From NCBI RefSeq assembly GCF_007747215.1, contig NZ_CP036273.1:2402322-2466321 (forward strand): a stretch of DNA of 64,000 nt. Reading direction: 5' to 3'. A program made the position numbers and the translations under genes. Of the stretch, positions 43,374 to 52,260 are shown in pieces. This DNA is from Urbifossiella limnaea (lineage in GTDB: Bacteria; Planctomycetota; Planctomycetia; Gemmatales; Gemmataceae). Numbering within the stretch: position 1 is the stretch's first letter; each line of letters opens with the position of its first letter. Below the pieces are notes generated by a model. That model was not told the DNA's origin. It searched no databases and saw nothing but the letters and a program-made list of their open reading frames with translations.

Positions 43374-45359
43374 TCACACTGCGGCTGACGCGGCGCGCCG
43401 CGCCGCCTCCACCCCGTCCACGAACCGCTTGCACTCCGGCAGCGCCTCCAGGAACATCCGCCCGTACGGCTTCGTCAGCACCCGCGGGTCGAACAGCACC
43501 ACGATGCCGCGGTCCGTCGCGGTGCGGATCAGCCGGCCGAAGCCCTGCTTCAGCTTGATCGCCGCCTGCGGCACCTGAAATTCCATGAACGGGTTGCCGC
43601 CGTCCGCCGCGATCTTCTCCAGCCGCGCCTCTGTGAGCGGCCGGTCGGGCACCGCGAACGGCAGCTTCGTGATGATGACGTTCGAGAGCGCCTCGCCGCG
43701 CACGTCCACGCCCTGCCAGAAGCTGTCCACGCCGAACAGCACCGCCTTCGGCGCCGTCCGGAATTGCTCCAGCAGCCGCGGCGCCGGCAGCCCCGACCCC
43801 TGCGCCAGCAGCGTGTAGCCGTGCTTGGCGAACCACGGCCCCAGCTGGGCCGCGGCGCGGTTCAGGAACGTGTAGCTGGTGAATAGCACGAACGCCCGGC
43901 CCTTCGTCTTCTCGATGTACTCGGGGAGCCGCGCCAGCACCTCGTCCTCGTACTTCGCAGCCGACGCGGACGGGTCCGGCATGGTGCGAAACAGGTGGAG
44001 CTCGACCTGCTCGCGGAAGTTGAACGGGCTGCCGAGTTGGTGCGCCTCGGCCTCGTCGAGCCCGAGGCGGCGCTGGAAGTGGGCGAACCCCTCCTTCCCG
44101 CCCGCGGAGAGCGTGGCGCTCGCCATCACCACCGTCGGCACGCGGTCGTACAACTGGCGCTTCAGCTCGGGGCCGACCTCGATGGGGGCGCTGGCGAGCG
44201 ACACCCGCGGCACCCGCCCGGCCCGCACCTCGACCCAGTACACCTGCCCCGGCAACTCCTGCCCGAGCCACTCGCGCACGCTCGTCGCCATGCCCATGAG
44301 CCGGTCGGCCCGGCTGACCAGCTCGATCTTCTCCTCGTCCGACTTCAGCTTGTCCGCGGCGGTCGTCAGCTGCGTCGCCAGCTTGTCCAACTCCTCGGAC
44401 AGCCGGTCGGGCACCACGTTCTTCTCGCGGACGCGGCCGGTCCCCTTCGGCTGAATCTGCTGCCACTGGTGGACGGCGAGGAAGAACGTCTCCGCGGCCT
44501 GGCGGGTCCGTTCGAGCTGGGCGATGCTTTCGGCCGTGCCGAGGGTAGCGAGAATCCCCTTGTGCGACCGCGGGGCGAGGAGCTGGTTCAGGATGTACTC
44601 GACGCCGCCCTGCGACACCGCCAGCCCGAGGTGGTCCGCGGCCACGTCTTCGAGCGTGTGCGCCTCGTCGAAGATGACGACCTGGTAGTCCGGCAGCAGC
44701 CCGCCGCCGGAGCGCCGCAGGGCCAGGTCGGCGAAGAACAGGGCGTGGTTCACGACCAGCACGTTGGCCCCGAACACTTGCTTGCGGGCCTTGTAGTAGA
44801 AGCAGGTGTCGTGGGTGGGGCACTTCCGGCCGAGGCAGTTGCCGCCTTCGCTCTGCACCAGATCCCAGACGCTCTCGAACGGTTGAAGCGGCAGGTCGGC
44901 CTTGCTACCGTCGCGGGTCTGGCGCGACCAGCGGCCGATCTGCACGAGCTGGTCCACGGCCCCGGGCGTTTCCAGCAGCGAGTTCATCTTCTGCTGCGCG
45001 GTGTGGAGGCGGCGGAGGCTGAGGTAGTTGCCGCGGCCCTTGACCAGCACCGGCCGGAAGTCGAACGGCAGCGCCTTCTGGAGGAACGGCAGGTCCTTGC
45101 GGATGAGCTGTTCCTGGAGGCTGATGGTGTGCGTGGAGACGACGACCTTGAGGTCCTTCTTGGCCGCGGCGAGGATGGCGGGGACGAGGTAGGCGAAGCT
45201 CTTGCCGACACCCGTGCCGGCCTCGACGAGGAGCTTGTGCTTGCCGTCGATGGCGGCGGCGACGGCCTCGGCCATGTCGAGCTGCTGGGGCCGCGACTCG
45301 AAGCCGGGGTAGCTGGCGGCGACGAGCCCGCCCGGACCGAGGATGGACGCGATGGACAT
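43374..45359 (-). CDS. DinG/XPD-like ATP-dependent DNA helicase
   Basis: A 661-residue superfamily 2 helicase. Walker A is EAGTGVGKS (46-54), the DEAH box is at 231-234, and motif VI-like QGFGRLIRT is near 610. DinG enzymes carry a 4Fe-4S cluster held by four Cys. Here Cys175, Cys180 and Cys186 match the last three with identical spacing (x4, x5), but the first, in the GRxNYLC motif, is Ser114 (KGRGNYLSLRRL). The cluster may be altered or lost. It probably unwinds R-loops or forked DNA. ATG 45359 is the first start. Confidence 0.85.
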   Translation of the reverse strand: MSIASILGPGGLVAASYPGFESRPQQLDMAEAVAAAIDGKHKLLVEAGTGVGKSFAYLVPAILAAAKKDLKVVVSTHTISLQEQLIRKDLPFLQKALPFDFRPVLVKGRGNYLSLRRLHTAQQKMNSLLETPGAVDQLVQIGRWSRQTRDGSKADLPLQPFESVWDLVQSEGGNCLGRKCPTHDTCFYYKARKQVFGANVLVVNHALFFADLALRRSGGGLLPDYQVVIFDEAHTLEDVAADHLGLAVSQGGVEYILNQLLAPRSHKGILATLGTAESIAQLERTRQAAETFFLAVHQWQQIQPKGTGRVREKNVVPDRLSEELDKLATQLTTAADKLKSDEEKIELVSRADRLMGMATSVREWLGQELPGQVYWVEVRAGRVPRVSLASAPIEVGPELKRQLYDRVPTVVMASATLSAGGKEGFAHFQRRLGLDEAEAHQLGSPFNFREQVELHLFRTMPDPSASAAKYEDEVLARLPEYIEKTKGRAFVLFTSYTFLNRAAAQLGPWFAKHGYTLLAQGSGLPAPRLLEQFRTAPKAVLFGVDSFWQGVDVRGEALSNVIITKLPFAVPDRPLTEARLEKIAADGGNPFMEFQVPQAAIKLKQGFGRLIRTATDRGIVVLFDPRVLTKPYGRMFLEALPECKRFVDGVEAARRAASAAV

Positions 45360-45392
45360 TTGGTGATTGTGCCAGCGGAGGGGTGGCCGGGG

Positions 45393-45424
45393 GAAGCCCG
45401 GTTGAGGGGGCGCGACCGAGCTTC
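45393..45424. terminator. Imperfect hairpin downstream of acyltransferase gene
   Basis: GAAGCCCGGT and ACCGAGCTTC pair with one mismatch over a 12-base loop. It lies between the stop of the acyltransferase (45441) and the helicase start (45359), all on the minus strand. A divergent member of the AAGCCCGGGG family. Confidence 0.4.
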
Positions 45425-45440
45425 TCGAAAAGGCTAGGGG

Positions 45441-46193
45441 TTACGCGGCTTTCGCAACATCGCCGCGCAGCTCGTCGAGGATCGGTCCACACAGCACGGC
45501 TTCCAGTTTCGCCAATACGCGGGCGACGTTGGCCCCGTCGAGTACGCGGTGGTCGTAGATGAGCCGCACGTCGCACCCGCCGTCCGCCGCGATCACGCCG
45601 TAGTTCAGCAGGGTCGTCCACGGCGAGAGCGGGTGGAGCGACTCGGCCCCGAGCCCGGAGTAGACCGACACCGCAAACGTGCCGGCGTAGTTCGCCCGCT
45701 GGCGGCCCACGTTCAGGGCGACCCACATCAGCAGCCGGCGGACGAGCCTCGGGTAGCCGGCGACGGTCAGGGCGCGGCGAAACGTCTTTACCTCATCGAC
45801 CGGCGCGGTGGCCGCGTACTTGAGGTGGTCGGCGATTTGGCGAATCGACAGCGCGGCCGGGTCCTTGATCCGGTAGCCGAAGACCGCCTTCTCGCTCTCG
45901 TAGTCGCGCTCGACCGTGACGTACGCGGCGCTCGCCGGGTACTCGTACAGGTGGGCCCACGGGAACTTGACGTACGCCCGGCGGAGGTCGGGCACGTCCG
46001 CCGCGACGAGGGCGTACGCCTTGGTGAAGATCGCCGTCCAGGCTGGTCGGTCGGCAGTGGCGTTCCGGGCGGCGACGAGCGGGGCCAGGTTCATCCGCCG
46101 CTGGACCGGCACCGTGGGCACGCCGGCCGCGAAGTACATGAGGTCCGCGACCATCCGCCGCGGGCGGGAGAGTGCAACCGCTCGGCCGCGCAT
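45441..46193 (-). CDS. 2-oxoacid dehydrogenase E2-like acyltransferase, catalytic domain only
   Basis: A 250-residue protein resembling the trimer-forming catalytic domain of E2 acyltransferases and chloramphenicol acetyltransferase. YDHRVLDGANVA is the catalytic His motif (DHRxxDG), and FAVSVYSGLGAESLHPL matches the preceding strand. There is no lipoyl or E1-binding domain, so it is not a standard dehydrogenase core; it may acylate a small molecule or lipid. It follows the methyltransferase gene by 4 bases, clearly one transcript. Confidence 0.72.
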   Translation of the reverse strand: MRGRAVALSRPRRMVADLMYFAAGVPTVPVQRRMNLAPLVAARNATADRPAWTAIFTKAYALVAADVPDLRRAYVKFPWAHLYEYPASAAYVTVERDYESEKAVFGYRIKDPAALSIRQIADHLKYAATAPVDEVKTFRRALTVAGYPRLVRRLLMWVALNVGRQRANYAGTFAVSVYSGLGAESLHPLSPWTTLLNYGVIAADGGCDVRLIYDHRVLDGANVARVLAKLEAVLCGPILDELRGDVAKAA

Positions 46194-46197
46194 CGGG

Positions 46198-46974
46198 CTA
46201 CCTCGTCGGCTTCACGGCCCGGAAGATGAACGCCTGCTGGGAGTAGCTGAGGCGGTGCTCGATGCGGGTGTACCCGGCGGCCGCGAGTTTCTCGGCGATC
46301 TCGTCGGCCGGGAGGTAGTGGAACCGGCCGGTCCGGGCCTCACGCTTCAGCCACGCCCCGTACCGCATCATCCGCCACGACCGCTTCAGGAATTCGAGCG
46401 GCCGCCGCGTCCGGAAGATGCCGCCGAGCGACTCGACCCCTACGCGCAGCCACGACGGCTCGGGCACGTTCACCGAGAACACGAACCGCCCGCCGGGCCG
46501 GATCACCCGCAGCACCTCGGCCAGGATGGTGTCGTACGCGGCGGTGGTCCACCGCCCCTCGGCCTCGGAGTACGACTCGGCATACGTGATCGAGAGGCCG
46601 GACACGGCGTGGTCGAACGAGTCCGACGGGACCTGCGACAACCCGTCGCTGAAGTTGTGGCACTCGAACCGGACGCGGTCCCCGGGCGGCGGGGCAAGCG
46701 TTTTGCGGAGCTTCGCGTACGCCTGCTCGTTCACCGCGGCGCAGTCCAGCCCGACCACCTCGGCGACGGCGCCGTTCGACCGCTCCCACAGGGCGGCGCT
46801 CAGCGGCCCGCTCCCGCAGCCGAGGTCGAGCCACCGCTCGCCGGCGGCCGGGGCGCACCAGTCGATGGTGTCGGTCAAGAGTTGGCGGTAGGGGCGGAGT
46901 TCTTGCTGCGACCAGAACGCCTTTGCACACTTCGCGTCCGGCCAGAAGTTCCGCACCGCGGGCGCCACGCCCAT
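46198..46974 (-). CDS. Class I SAM-dependent methyltransferase
   Basis: A 258-residue methyltransferase. WLDLGCGSGPLS is motif I (SAM glycine loop), GLDCAAVN the acidic ribose-binding strand, FDHAVSGLSITY motif II, and VIRPGGRFVFSVN motif III. The C-terminal half (FRTRRPLEFLKRSWR, YLPADEIAEKLAAAGY) fits the small-molecule methyltransferase shape. Substrate unknown. It is first of a tight two-gene unit with the E2-like acyltransferase, so both may modify the same compound. Confidence 0.85.
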   Translation of the reverse strand: MGVAPAVRNFWPDAKCAKAFWSQQELRPYRQLLTDTIDWCAPAAGERWLDLGCGSGPLSAALWERSNGAVAEVVGLDCAAVNEQAYAKLRKTLAPPPGDRVRFECHNFSDGLSQVPSDSFDHAVSGLSITYAESYSEAEGRWTTAAYDTILAEVLRVIRPGGRFVFSVNVPEPSWLRVGVESLGGIFRTRRPLEFLKRSWRMMRYGAWLKREARTGRFHYLPADEIAEKLAAAGYTRIEHRLSYSQQAFIFRAVKPTR

Positions 46975-47172
46975 GCCTCGCCTCCGTGCCGTAAGGCCAT
47001 TTCCCGTATCAGTGGTCTTACCCCCGGTGCCTCATCTCGCACAATATCACTTCCGCTCCCCGCTCGGAGTCGCGACCCGAGGTGCAGCTACAGGGCGTCG
47101 CCCTCGCGCGTCACGAGTTGCCGACGACCAGGTCCGAACGACGATCCGGGGAGCAGGACGAGAGGGGCACCC

Positions 47173-47583
47173 ATGAAGGTCACGGTCGAGGCGACGGTCG
47201 CGGCGCCGGTCGAGGCGGTGTGGCGGGCCTGGACGACGCCCGACGACATCAAACAGTGGAACGCCGCGTCCGACGACTGGCACACCACCGCCGCCAGCGT
47301 CGACCTGCGCGTCGGCGGGCGGTTCTCGTCGCGGATGGAGGCCCGGGACGGCAGCGCGGGCTTTGACTTCGCCGGCACGTACACGACCGTCATTCCGCTC
47401 GAACTGATCGAGTGCGCGATCGGCGAACGGACGCTGCGCGTGGAATTCCACCCGAACGGGGCCGGCGGCGTCATCGTCCGCGAGACGTTCGACGCCGAGG
47501 AGACGCACACCGTCGAGCAGCAGCGCGCCGGCTGGCAGGCGATCCTGGACCGGTTCGCCCGGCACGTCGAGGGGCGCTCCTGA
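47173..47583 (+). CDS. SRPBCC/AHSA1-like domain protein
   Basis: A 136-residue protein of the START-like SRPBCC fold: VTVEATVAAPVEAVWRAWTT, then IKQWNAASDDWHTT, GGRFSSRMEARDG and QQRAGWQAILDRFARHV at the C-terminus. These domains bind hydrophobic ligands or regulate Hsp90-like partners; no ligand can be read here. ATG 47173 has GAGAGGGG upstream. It converges with the glycosyltransferase gene, 6 bases apart. Confidence 0.85.
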   Translation: MKVTVEATVAAPVEAVWRAWTTPDDIKQWNAASDDWHTTAASVDLRVGGRFSSRMEARDGSAGFDFAGTYTTVIPLELIECAIGERTLRVEFHPNGAGGVIVRETFDAEETHTVEQQRAGWQAILDRFARHVEGRS

Positions 47584-47589
47584 CAGCCG

Positions 47590-48519
47590 TCACACGTTCG
47601 CCGTGGCGTTCTCGGCCGCCCCGGCCTCGCGCCGGCCGCGTGCCCACGCCAGCAGCGCGGCGGCCAATCCCTTCGCCGACGCCAGCCGCGCGTCGGGCCA
47701 GCGCAGCGCCGTCGCACACCACCGCGCCGCGGCTAGTGGCTCCGACTTGCGGACGACGTAGCCGAGCGTGCGGCACGTCGAGGCGTAGCCGGCGGCGATC
47801 ACGCCCGCGGGCACTTCCTCGCCCACGGCGTAGCGCGTCTCGGCCCGGTGCATGATCGAAAGGGCCGTCGCCACGCGGTCGGCCAGCTTCTTCGACAGGT
47901 TACCGTGACCGGTGCGGTACGCCACCAGCTCCTCGTCCACGAAGTCGAAGCCGAACCGCGCCGCGACCCGCAGCCACAGGTCGTAGTCGATCGCTAAATC
48001 CCACCCGGGGTCGAACGCCCCCACGGCGCTGAACACCTCGCGCCGCACCACCACCGACGAGAAGCAGACGAAGTTCTGCACGAACATCGGCGTCAGCACG
48101 CGGCCGGTCGGCGGGGCGGGCGTCGGTGTGTGCGGCAGCTCGATTCCGTTCTCGTTCATCAGCGAGCGGCGGCAGAACACGACGGCTACGCCGTCCGTGA
48201 ATCGTGCCAGCTGCTTCTCCAGCTTCGTGGGCTGCCAGGCGTCGTCGGCGTCGAGGAAGGCGACGAACCGGCCGCGGCTCAGGCCGATGCCGAGGTTCTT
48301 CGCCCGCGACTGGCCGAGGCGGTCGGAGCGAACGTACTTCACGCGCGAATCCACGAGGTACGGCCGGACCGCGGTGGGCGTGGCGTCCGAGGAGCCGTCG
48401 TCCACGATGAGCAGTTCCCAGCCCGGGAGCGTCTGCGCGACCACGGACTCGACCGCGGTCGGGAGGAAGCGGGCGTAGTTCTTCGCGGCCATCACCACGG
48501 AAACGAGCGGCTTGGTCAT
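47590..48519 (-). CDS. Family 2 glycosyltransferase
   Basis: A 309-residue GT-A enzyme. VSVVMAAKNYARFL is the N-terminal strand, LLIVDDGSSDAT holds the nucleotide-binding Asp pair, and FLDADDAW carries the DxD motif. The C-terminal part lacks membrane helices. It probably adds a sugar in polysaccharide or glycolipid assembly. Its ATG overlaps the stop of the ligase gene by 4 bases, and an epimerase gene precedes that, giving a three-gene surface-sugar unit. Confidence 0.88.
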   Translation of the reverse strand: MTKPLVSVVMAAKNYARFLPTAVESVVAQTLPGWELLIVDDGSSDATPTAVRPYLVDSRVKYVRSDRLGQSRAKNLGIGLSRGRFVAFLDADDAWQPTKLEKQLARFTDGVAVVFCRRSLMNENGIELPHTPTPAPPTGRVLTPMFVQNFVCFSSVVVRREVFSAVGAFDPGWDLAIDYDLWLRVAARFGFDFVDEELVAYRTGHGNLSKKLADRVATALSIMHRAETRYAVGEEVPAGVIAAGYASTCRTLGYVVRKSEPLAAARWCATALRWPDARLASAKGLAAALLAWARGRREAGAAENATANV

Positions 48520-49865
48520 GCGCTCAGCGCCTGGAGGTGATCGCGGGCGGGCTTCGAGATGCAGAATCGGTACTTCCCGCTCGGTTCCTGCGGGATCGCG
48601 TCCACCAGTTCCACGGCGAACCGCACCGTCGGGCCGAACGTGTCGCGCACCAGCTTCTCGATCTGCGTGTGACTGGCAGGGCCGAACCCGTCGCCGGCGA
48701 CGAGGCGGATACGCAAGTCGTGGATAGTTTCCTGCACGATCTGCACCTGGGCGGTGCCGTCGATCAGCAGCGCGAAGTTCTCGGTCAGCGAGATGCCGCT
48801 GACGAGCGTGCCGGCGGGCGTGACCACGTAGTCGGCCTCGCGGCCCTCGATGCGATCCAGCAGCGGCAGCCCGCGGCCGCACGTGCAGGCGCGCCCGGCG
48901 CCGACGGCCACGTCCCCGATCTGGTAGCGGATCAGCGGCATGGCGCGGTTTACGAGGTCGGTCACGACCAGCGGGCCGGGCGTGCCCGTGCGTGCTTCCA
49001 CGAACACGTTGTCGGCGTTGACGTGGAGCCCGGCGTGGGCCTCGCACTCTGACGCGATCAGGCTCACTTCCTCGCACCCGTAGCGGTTCGTGACCGGCGT
49101 GCCGAACACCTCGGCGATCAGCTTCCGCTGGTAGTCGTGCAGCACCATCGCCGTCGAGATGATGCCGTTCGGGCGGATGTCGAGCACACCTGTCTTCTTC
49201 AGGTGGCAGGCGACGAGGTACAGCGAATGCGCGTGACCGAAGATCAGGCCGGGGCGGTGGCGGCGCACTTCCGCGGCGAACGCGGCGACCTTCGCGTCGG
49301 TGAGGTGGATGGTGTCGAGGTAGACGGCGCGGTCGAGGAGGCGGTTGCGGAGCCGGCCGCGCCAGCCGTGGTGGAGGTACTCGGGGTTGCCCCACACCTT
49401 CGCCACCCGCTGCCCCAGGCGGTAGCCGCTCCACTGGTCAGAGCGGATCGTGCAGGCGTGCTTCCACTGCATCGCCGGCTCGTCCACCCGGATCGTCAGC
49501 GGCACGCCGGTCGAGCCCGACGTGCGCTTCAGCCGCAGCTTCGCGCAGCGGTAAGGGGTGGAAAGAAGTTCGGACTCGTGGGCGCGGATGTCGGCCTTCG
49601 TGAGCACCGGAAAAGCGGTCAGGTCGGCGAGCGTCTTCACGTCGGCGGGGTTGACGCCGACGGCGTCCCACGTGCGGCGGTAGTAGGGGACGGTAGCGTA
49701 GGCGTGGGTCAGCTGCACCTTCAGCGCGGCGAGCTGTCGGGCGGCGACGGCCGCAGGCGGGTCGTACTGCCTCTGCTCCAAAAGGCGGAGGTAGTGCAGG
49801 TGCCGGCTCTTCGCCCGGCGGGCGAAGTACGGTTGCGCGACGTGGCGGTTCAGGAAGGTGAGCAT
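48516..49865 (-). CDS. CapK-like AMP-binding ligase
   Basis: A 449-residue adenylate-forming enzyme. LKRTSGSTGVPLTI is the nucleotide loop, TNRYGCEEVSLIASEC the central motif (Tyr/Glu), IRYQIGDVAV the hinge, and ACTCGRGLP the CxC pair also seen in the ligase at 29071. CapK-type proteins occur in capsule clusters. Its position between an NAD-dependent epimerase and a GT2 gene supports a role in polysaccharide or glycolipid work. The ATG at 49865 follows GAGGG; the longer frame starts at TTG. Confidence 0.83.
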   Translation of the reverse strand: MLTFLNRHVAQPYFARRAKSRHLHYLRLLEQRQYDPPAAVAARQLAALKVQLTHAYATVPYYRRTWDAVGVNPADVKTLADLTAFPVLTKADIRAHESELLSTPYRCAKLRLKRTSGSTGVPLTIRVDEPAMQWKHACTIRSDQWSGYRLGQRVAKVWGNPEYLHHGWRGRLRNRLLDRAVYLDTIHLTDAKVAAFAAEVRRHRPGLIFGHAHSLYLVACHLKKTGVLDIRPNGIISTAMVLHDYQRKLIAEVFGTPVTNRYGCEEVSLIASECEAHAGLHVNADNVFVEARTGTPGPLVVTDLVNRAMPLIRYQIGDVAVGAGRACTCGRGLPLLDRIEGREADYVVTPAGTLVSGISLTENFALLIDGTAQVQIVQETIHDLRIRLVAGDGFGPASHTQIEKLVRDTFGPTVRFAVELVDAIPQEPSGKYRFCISKPARDHLQALSA

Positions 49866-49887
49866 CCGTGCCCTCAACGATGCCGGC

Positions 49888-50817
49888 TCAGGTCAGTGTC
49901 TTCTGCCACTCCACCTGGCGGGCCAAACCCTCGTCCAGCGGCGTTGTCGGCTTCCAGCCGAGGTGGCGGTACAGTTTCGACACGTCGGCGCCGGTGGCGA
50001 GCTGGTCGCCGGGGCGGCTCGCGGCGCGCTCGATGATCGCCGGCTTCCCGATGATCCGCTCCAGCCGGCGGAACACTTCGAGCACCGTCACCAGCTCGCC
50101 GCCGCCGAGGTTGAACACCTCGCCCGGCATCGCCCCGGTCGCGCGGACGGTCGCCTCCACGCAGTCGTCGATGTACGTGTTGCCGCGCACCTGCAACCCG
50201 TCGCCGGTGAGCGTGATCGGCTTGCCGTGCAGGATGGCGTTGATGAACAGGTGATACCCCATCTCGGGGCGCTGCCGCGGGCCGTACACGCTGAAGTAGC
50301 GCAGCACCACGGCCGGCACGGCGTGCTCGTCGTGGTAGACGCGGCACAACTGCTCGGCGGCCAGCTTCGTGATGCCGTAGGGCGAGCCCGGCCGCGTCGG
50401 CAGCGCCTCGTCGCCGCTGGCGTACCGGCCGTACACGCTCGACGTGCTGGCGTAGACCAGCCGCTTCAGCGTCGGCGAGCCCTTGAGAGCTTCGAGCAGC
50501 CGGTGCGTGGCGGTGAGGTTGTGGCGGGCGTACAGGTCGAAGTCGGTCCAACTGCGGGTCAGGCCGGCCATCGCGGCCAGGTGGAACACCCAGTCGGCGC
50601 CGCGCACCACGTCGGGCGGCACGCCATTCGACAGGTCGATCTCGTGAAAGGTGAACCGCGGGTGCGTACGGAACCCGGCCAGATTGCGGACCTTCACCGG
50701 CCGCGGGTAGTAGTCGGTAAAACAGTCCACGCCGGCGACGGTGTGCCCGTCGGCCAGCAGCCGCTCGCACAGGTGTGAGCCGATGAACCCGGCCGCGCCG
50801 GTGACCACGCAGTTCAT
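49888..50817 (-). CDS. NAD-dependent sugar epimerase/dehydratase (UDP-glucose 4-epimerase family)
   Basis: A 309-residue extended SDR. GAAGFIGSHLCERL is the cofactor loop, STSSVYG the active-site strand, YGITK the Tyr-Lys pair, and RYFSVYGPRQRPEM a strand typical of UDP-glucose/glucuronate epimerases. SNGVPPDVV and HLAAMAG fit the same family. Probable product is UDP-galactose or UDP-galacturonate. It starts the run epimerase-ligase-GT2 with 22 bases before the ligase gene and is divergent from the cytochrome gene. Confidence 0.87.
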   Translation of the reverse strand: MNCVVTGAAGFIGSHLCERLLADGHTVAGVDCFTDYYPRPVKVRNLAGFRTHPRFTFHEIDLSNGVPPDVVRGADWVFHLAAMAGLTRSWTDFDLYARHNLTATHRLLEALKGSPTLKRLVYASTSSVYGRYASGDEALPTRPGSPYGITKLAAEQLCRVYHDEHAVPAVVLRYFSVYGPRQRPEMGYHLFINAILHGKPITLTGDGLQVRGNTYIDDCVEATVRATGAMPGEVFNLGGGELVTVLEVFRRLERIIGKPAIIERAASRPGDQLATGADVSKLYRHLGWKPTTPLDEGLARQVEWQKTLT

Positions 50818-50911
50818 GTCGTTCGTTTCCCCGGTCGGATGCTACCCCGCCGGCCGCCGACGCCGCAACCCCGTCTATACTGTAGGACACGCCCCCCAGG
50901 GGTTCGCACGC

Positions 50912-52246
50912 ATGCGTCGCCTCGCCGTTCTCACCCTGCTTGTTGTCGCGGTCCCTGTGACCGCCGAGCCGAACGCCGCCGAGCGCGGGGAGAAGGCGCT
51001 CACGACGACCGCGTTCATCCCGGCCTTCTGGACGCCGCGGGCCGTGGACAGCGCCTGGAAGCAGTGGGGCGTTGCCGCGAAGCCGGCCGACTACGACGCC
51101 GCCCTGCGCGACCGCTACGGCCTCCACCCGGCCCCGTACCCGAACGACGGCCTGCCGATGGGCCTGCGGAAGGCCCGGCACCTGTTCGGCACCGGCGTCG
51201 GCGCCGACTGCATGATGTGCCACGGCGGGTCGGTGATGGGCACCAGCTACGTCGGCCTCGGGAACGCCAGCCTCGACATTCAGGGGCTGTTCGAGGACCT
51301 GGCCCGCGCCGACGGCATCGCCAAGACCCTGCCGTTCACCTTCTCGCAGGTCCGCGGAACGAACGAGGCCGACGGGTTCGGCGTGTACCTCCTCGGCTTC
51401 CGCAACCCCGACCTGAGCATGAAGCCGAGCTGGACGAACCTCGGCCTCCGCGACGACACCTGCGCCGACGTGCCGGCGTGGTGGCTGCTGAAGAAGAAGC
51501 GCACGATGTACGCCACCGGCGCGACCGACAGCCGCTCGGTGCGGTCGCTGATGCAGTTCATGATGCACCCGCTCAACGGCCCGGCCGACTTCACGAAGCA
51601 CGAGCTCGCCTTCCGCGACGTGCAGGCGTACCTCCTGAGCCTGACGCCGCCCAAGTACCCGTTCCCGATCGACGCCGCGAAGGCGGACGCGGGCCGGGCC
51701 GTGTTCGCCGAGCACTGCGCCCGCTGCCACGGCACCTACGGCGCGACCCCGACCTACCCGAACCGCATCGTGCCGCTCGCCGAGATCGGCACCGACCCGG
51801 TGCGGCACCGCTCGGTGAACGAGGCGTACGCCGCCGCCTACACGGCGTCGTGGTTCGGCAAGGAGCCGGCCGGGTGGTTCGTGGACGGCAAGCTCCTCCG
51901 CTGGACGCCCGGCTACCAGGCGCCGCCGCTCGACGGCGTGTGGGCCACCGCCCCGTACCTGCACAACGGCTCGGTGCCGACGCTCGCCGGCGTACTGAAC
52001 TCGAAGGCGCGGCCCAACCTTTTCACACGCAGCTTCCGCACCGGGGTCGACGACTACGACCGCGACCAGGTCGGCTGGAAGGTGACGGAGCTGGCCGCGC
52101 CGCCGGGCGCGGACGTGCCGCCTGTCGAGCGGCGGAAGGTGTACGACACCACGCGCAGCGGCCGCAGCAACGCCGGCCACACGTTCGGCGACGACCTGAC
52201 CGACGCCGAGCGGCGGGCGGTGATCGAGTACCTGAAGACGCTGTAA
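50912..52246 (+). CDS. Exported diheme cytochrome c
   Basis: A 444-residue protein with a signal peptide (MRRLAVLTLLVVAVPVTA). Two heme sites, CMMCH (near residue 91) and CARCH (near residue 269), are 170 residues apart. The C-terminal region (YLHNGSVPTLAGVL, TAPYLHNG) matches di-heme cytochromes of the planctomycete and MauG-like surroundings, where a Tyr or Met is the distal ligand. It may be a peroxidase-like or electron carrier protein; which is unclear. A weak TATACT (50876) lies 30 bases before the ATG. First of a same-strand run with five genes. Confidence 0.82.
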   Translation: MRRLAVLTLLVVAVPVTAEPNAAERGEKALTTTAFIPAFWTPRAVDSAWKQWGVAAKPADYDAALRDRYGLHPAPYPNDGLPMGLRKARHLFGTGVGADCMMCHGGSVMGTSYVGLGNASLDIQGLFEDLARADGIAKTLPFTFSQVRGTNEADGFGVYLLGFRNPDLSMKPSWTNLGLRDDTCADVPAWWLLKKKRTMYATGATDSRSVRSLMQFMMHPLNGPADFTKHELAFRDVQAYLLSLTPPKYPFPIDAAKADAGRAVFAEHCARCHGTYGATPTYPNRIVPLAEIGTDPVRHRSVNEAYAAAYTASWFGKEPAGWFVDGKLLRWTPGYQAPPLDGVWATAPYLHNGSVPTLAGVLNSKARPNLFTRSFRTGVDDYDRDQVGWKVTELAAPPGADVPPVERRKVYDTTRSGRSNAGHTFGDDLTDAERRAVIEYLKTL

Positions 52247-52260
52247 TCGGTGGGGTCGTC

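Noticed and set aside
50876-50881. TATACT as the promoter of the diheme cytochrome gene
   Set aside because: The -10 match is fair but the expected -35 region is pure GC with no match, so it is not listed as a feature.
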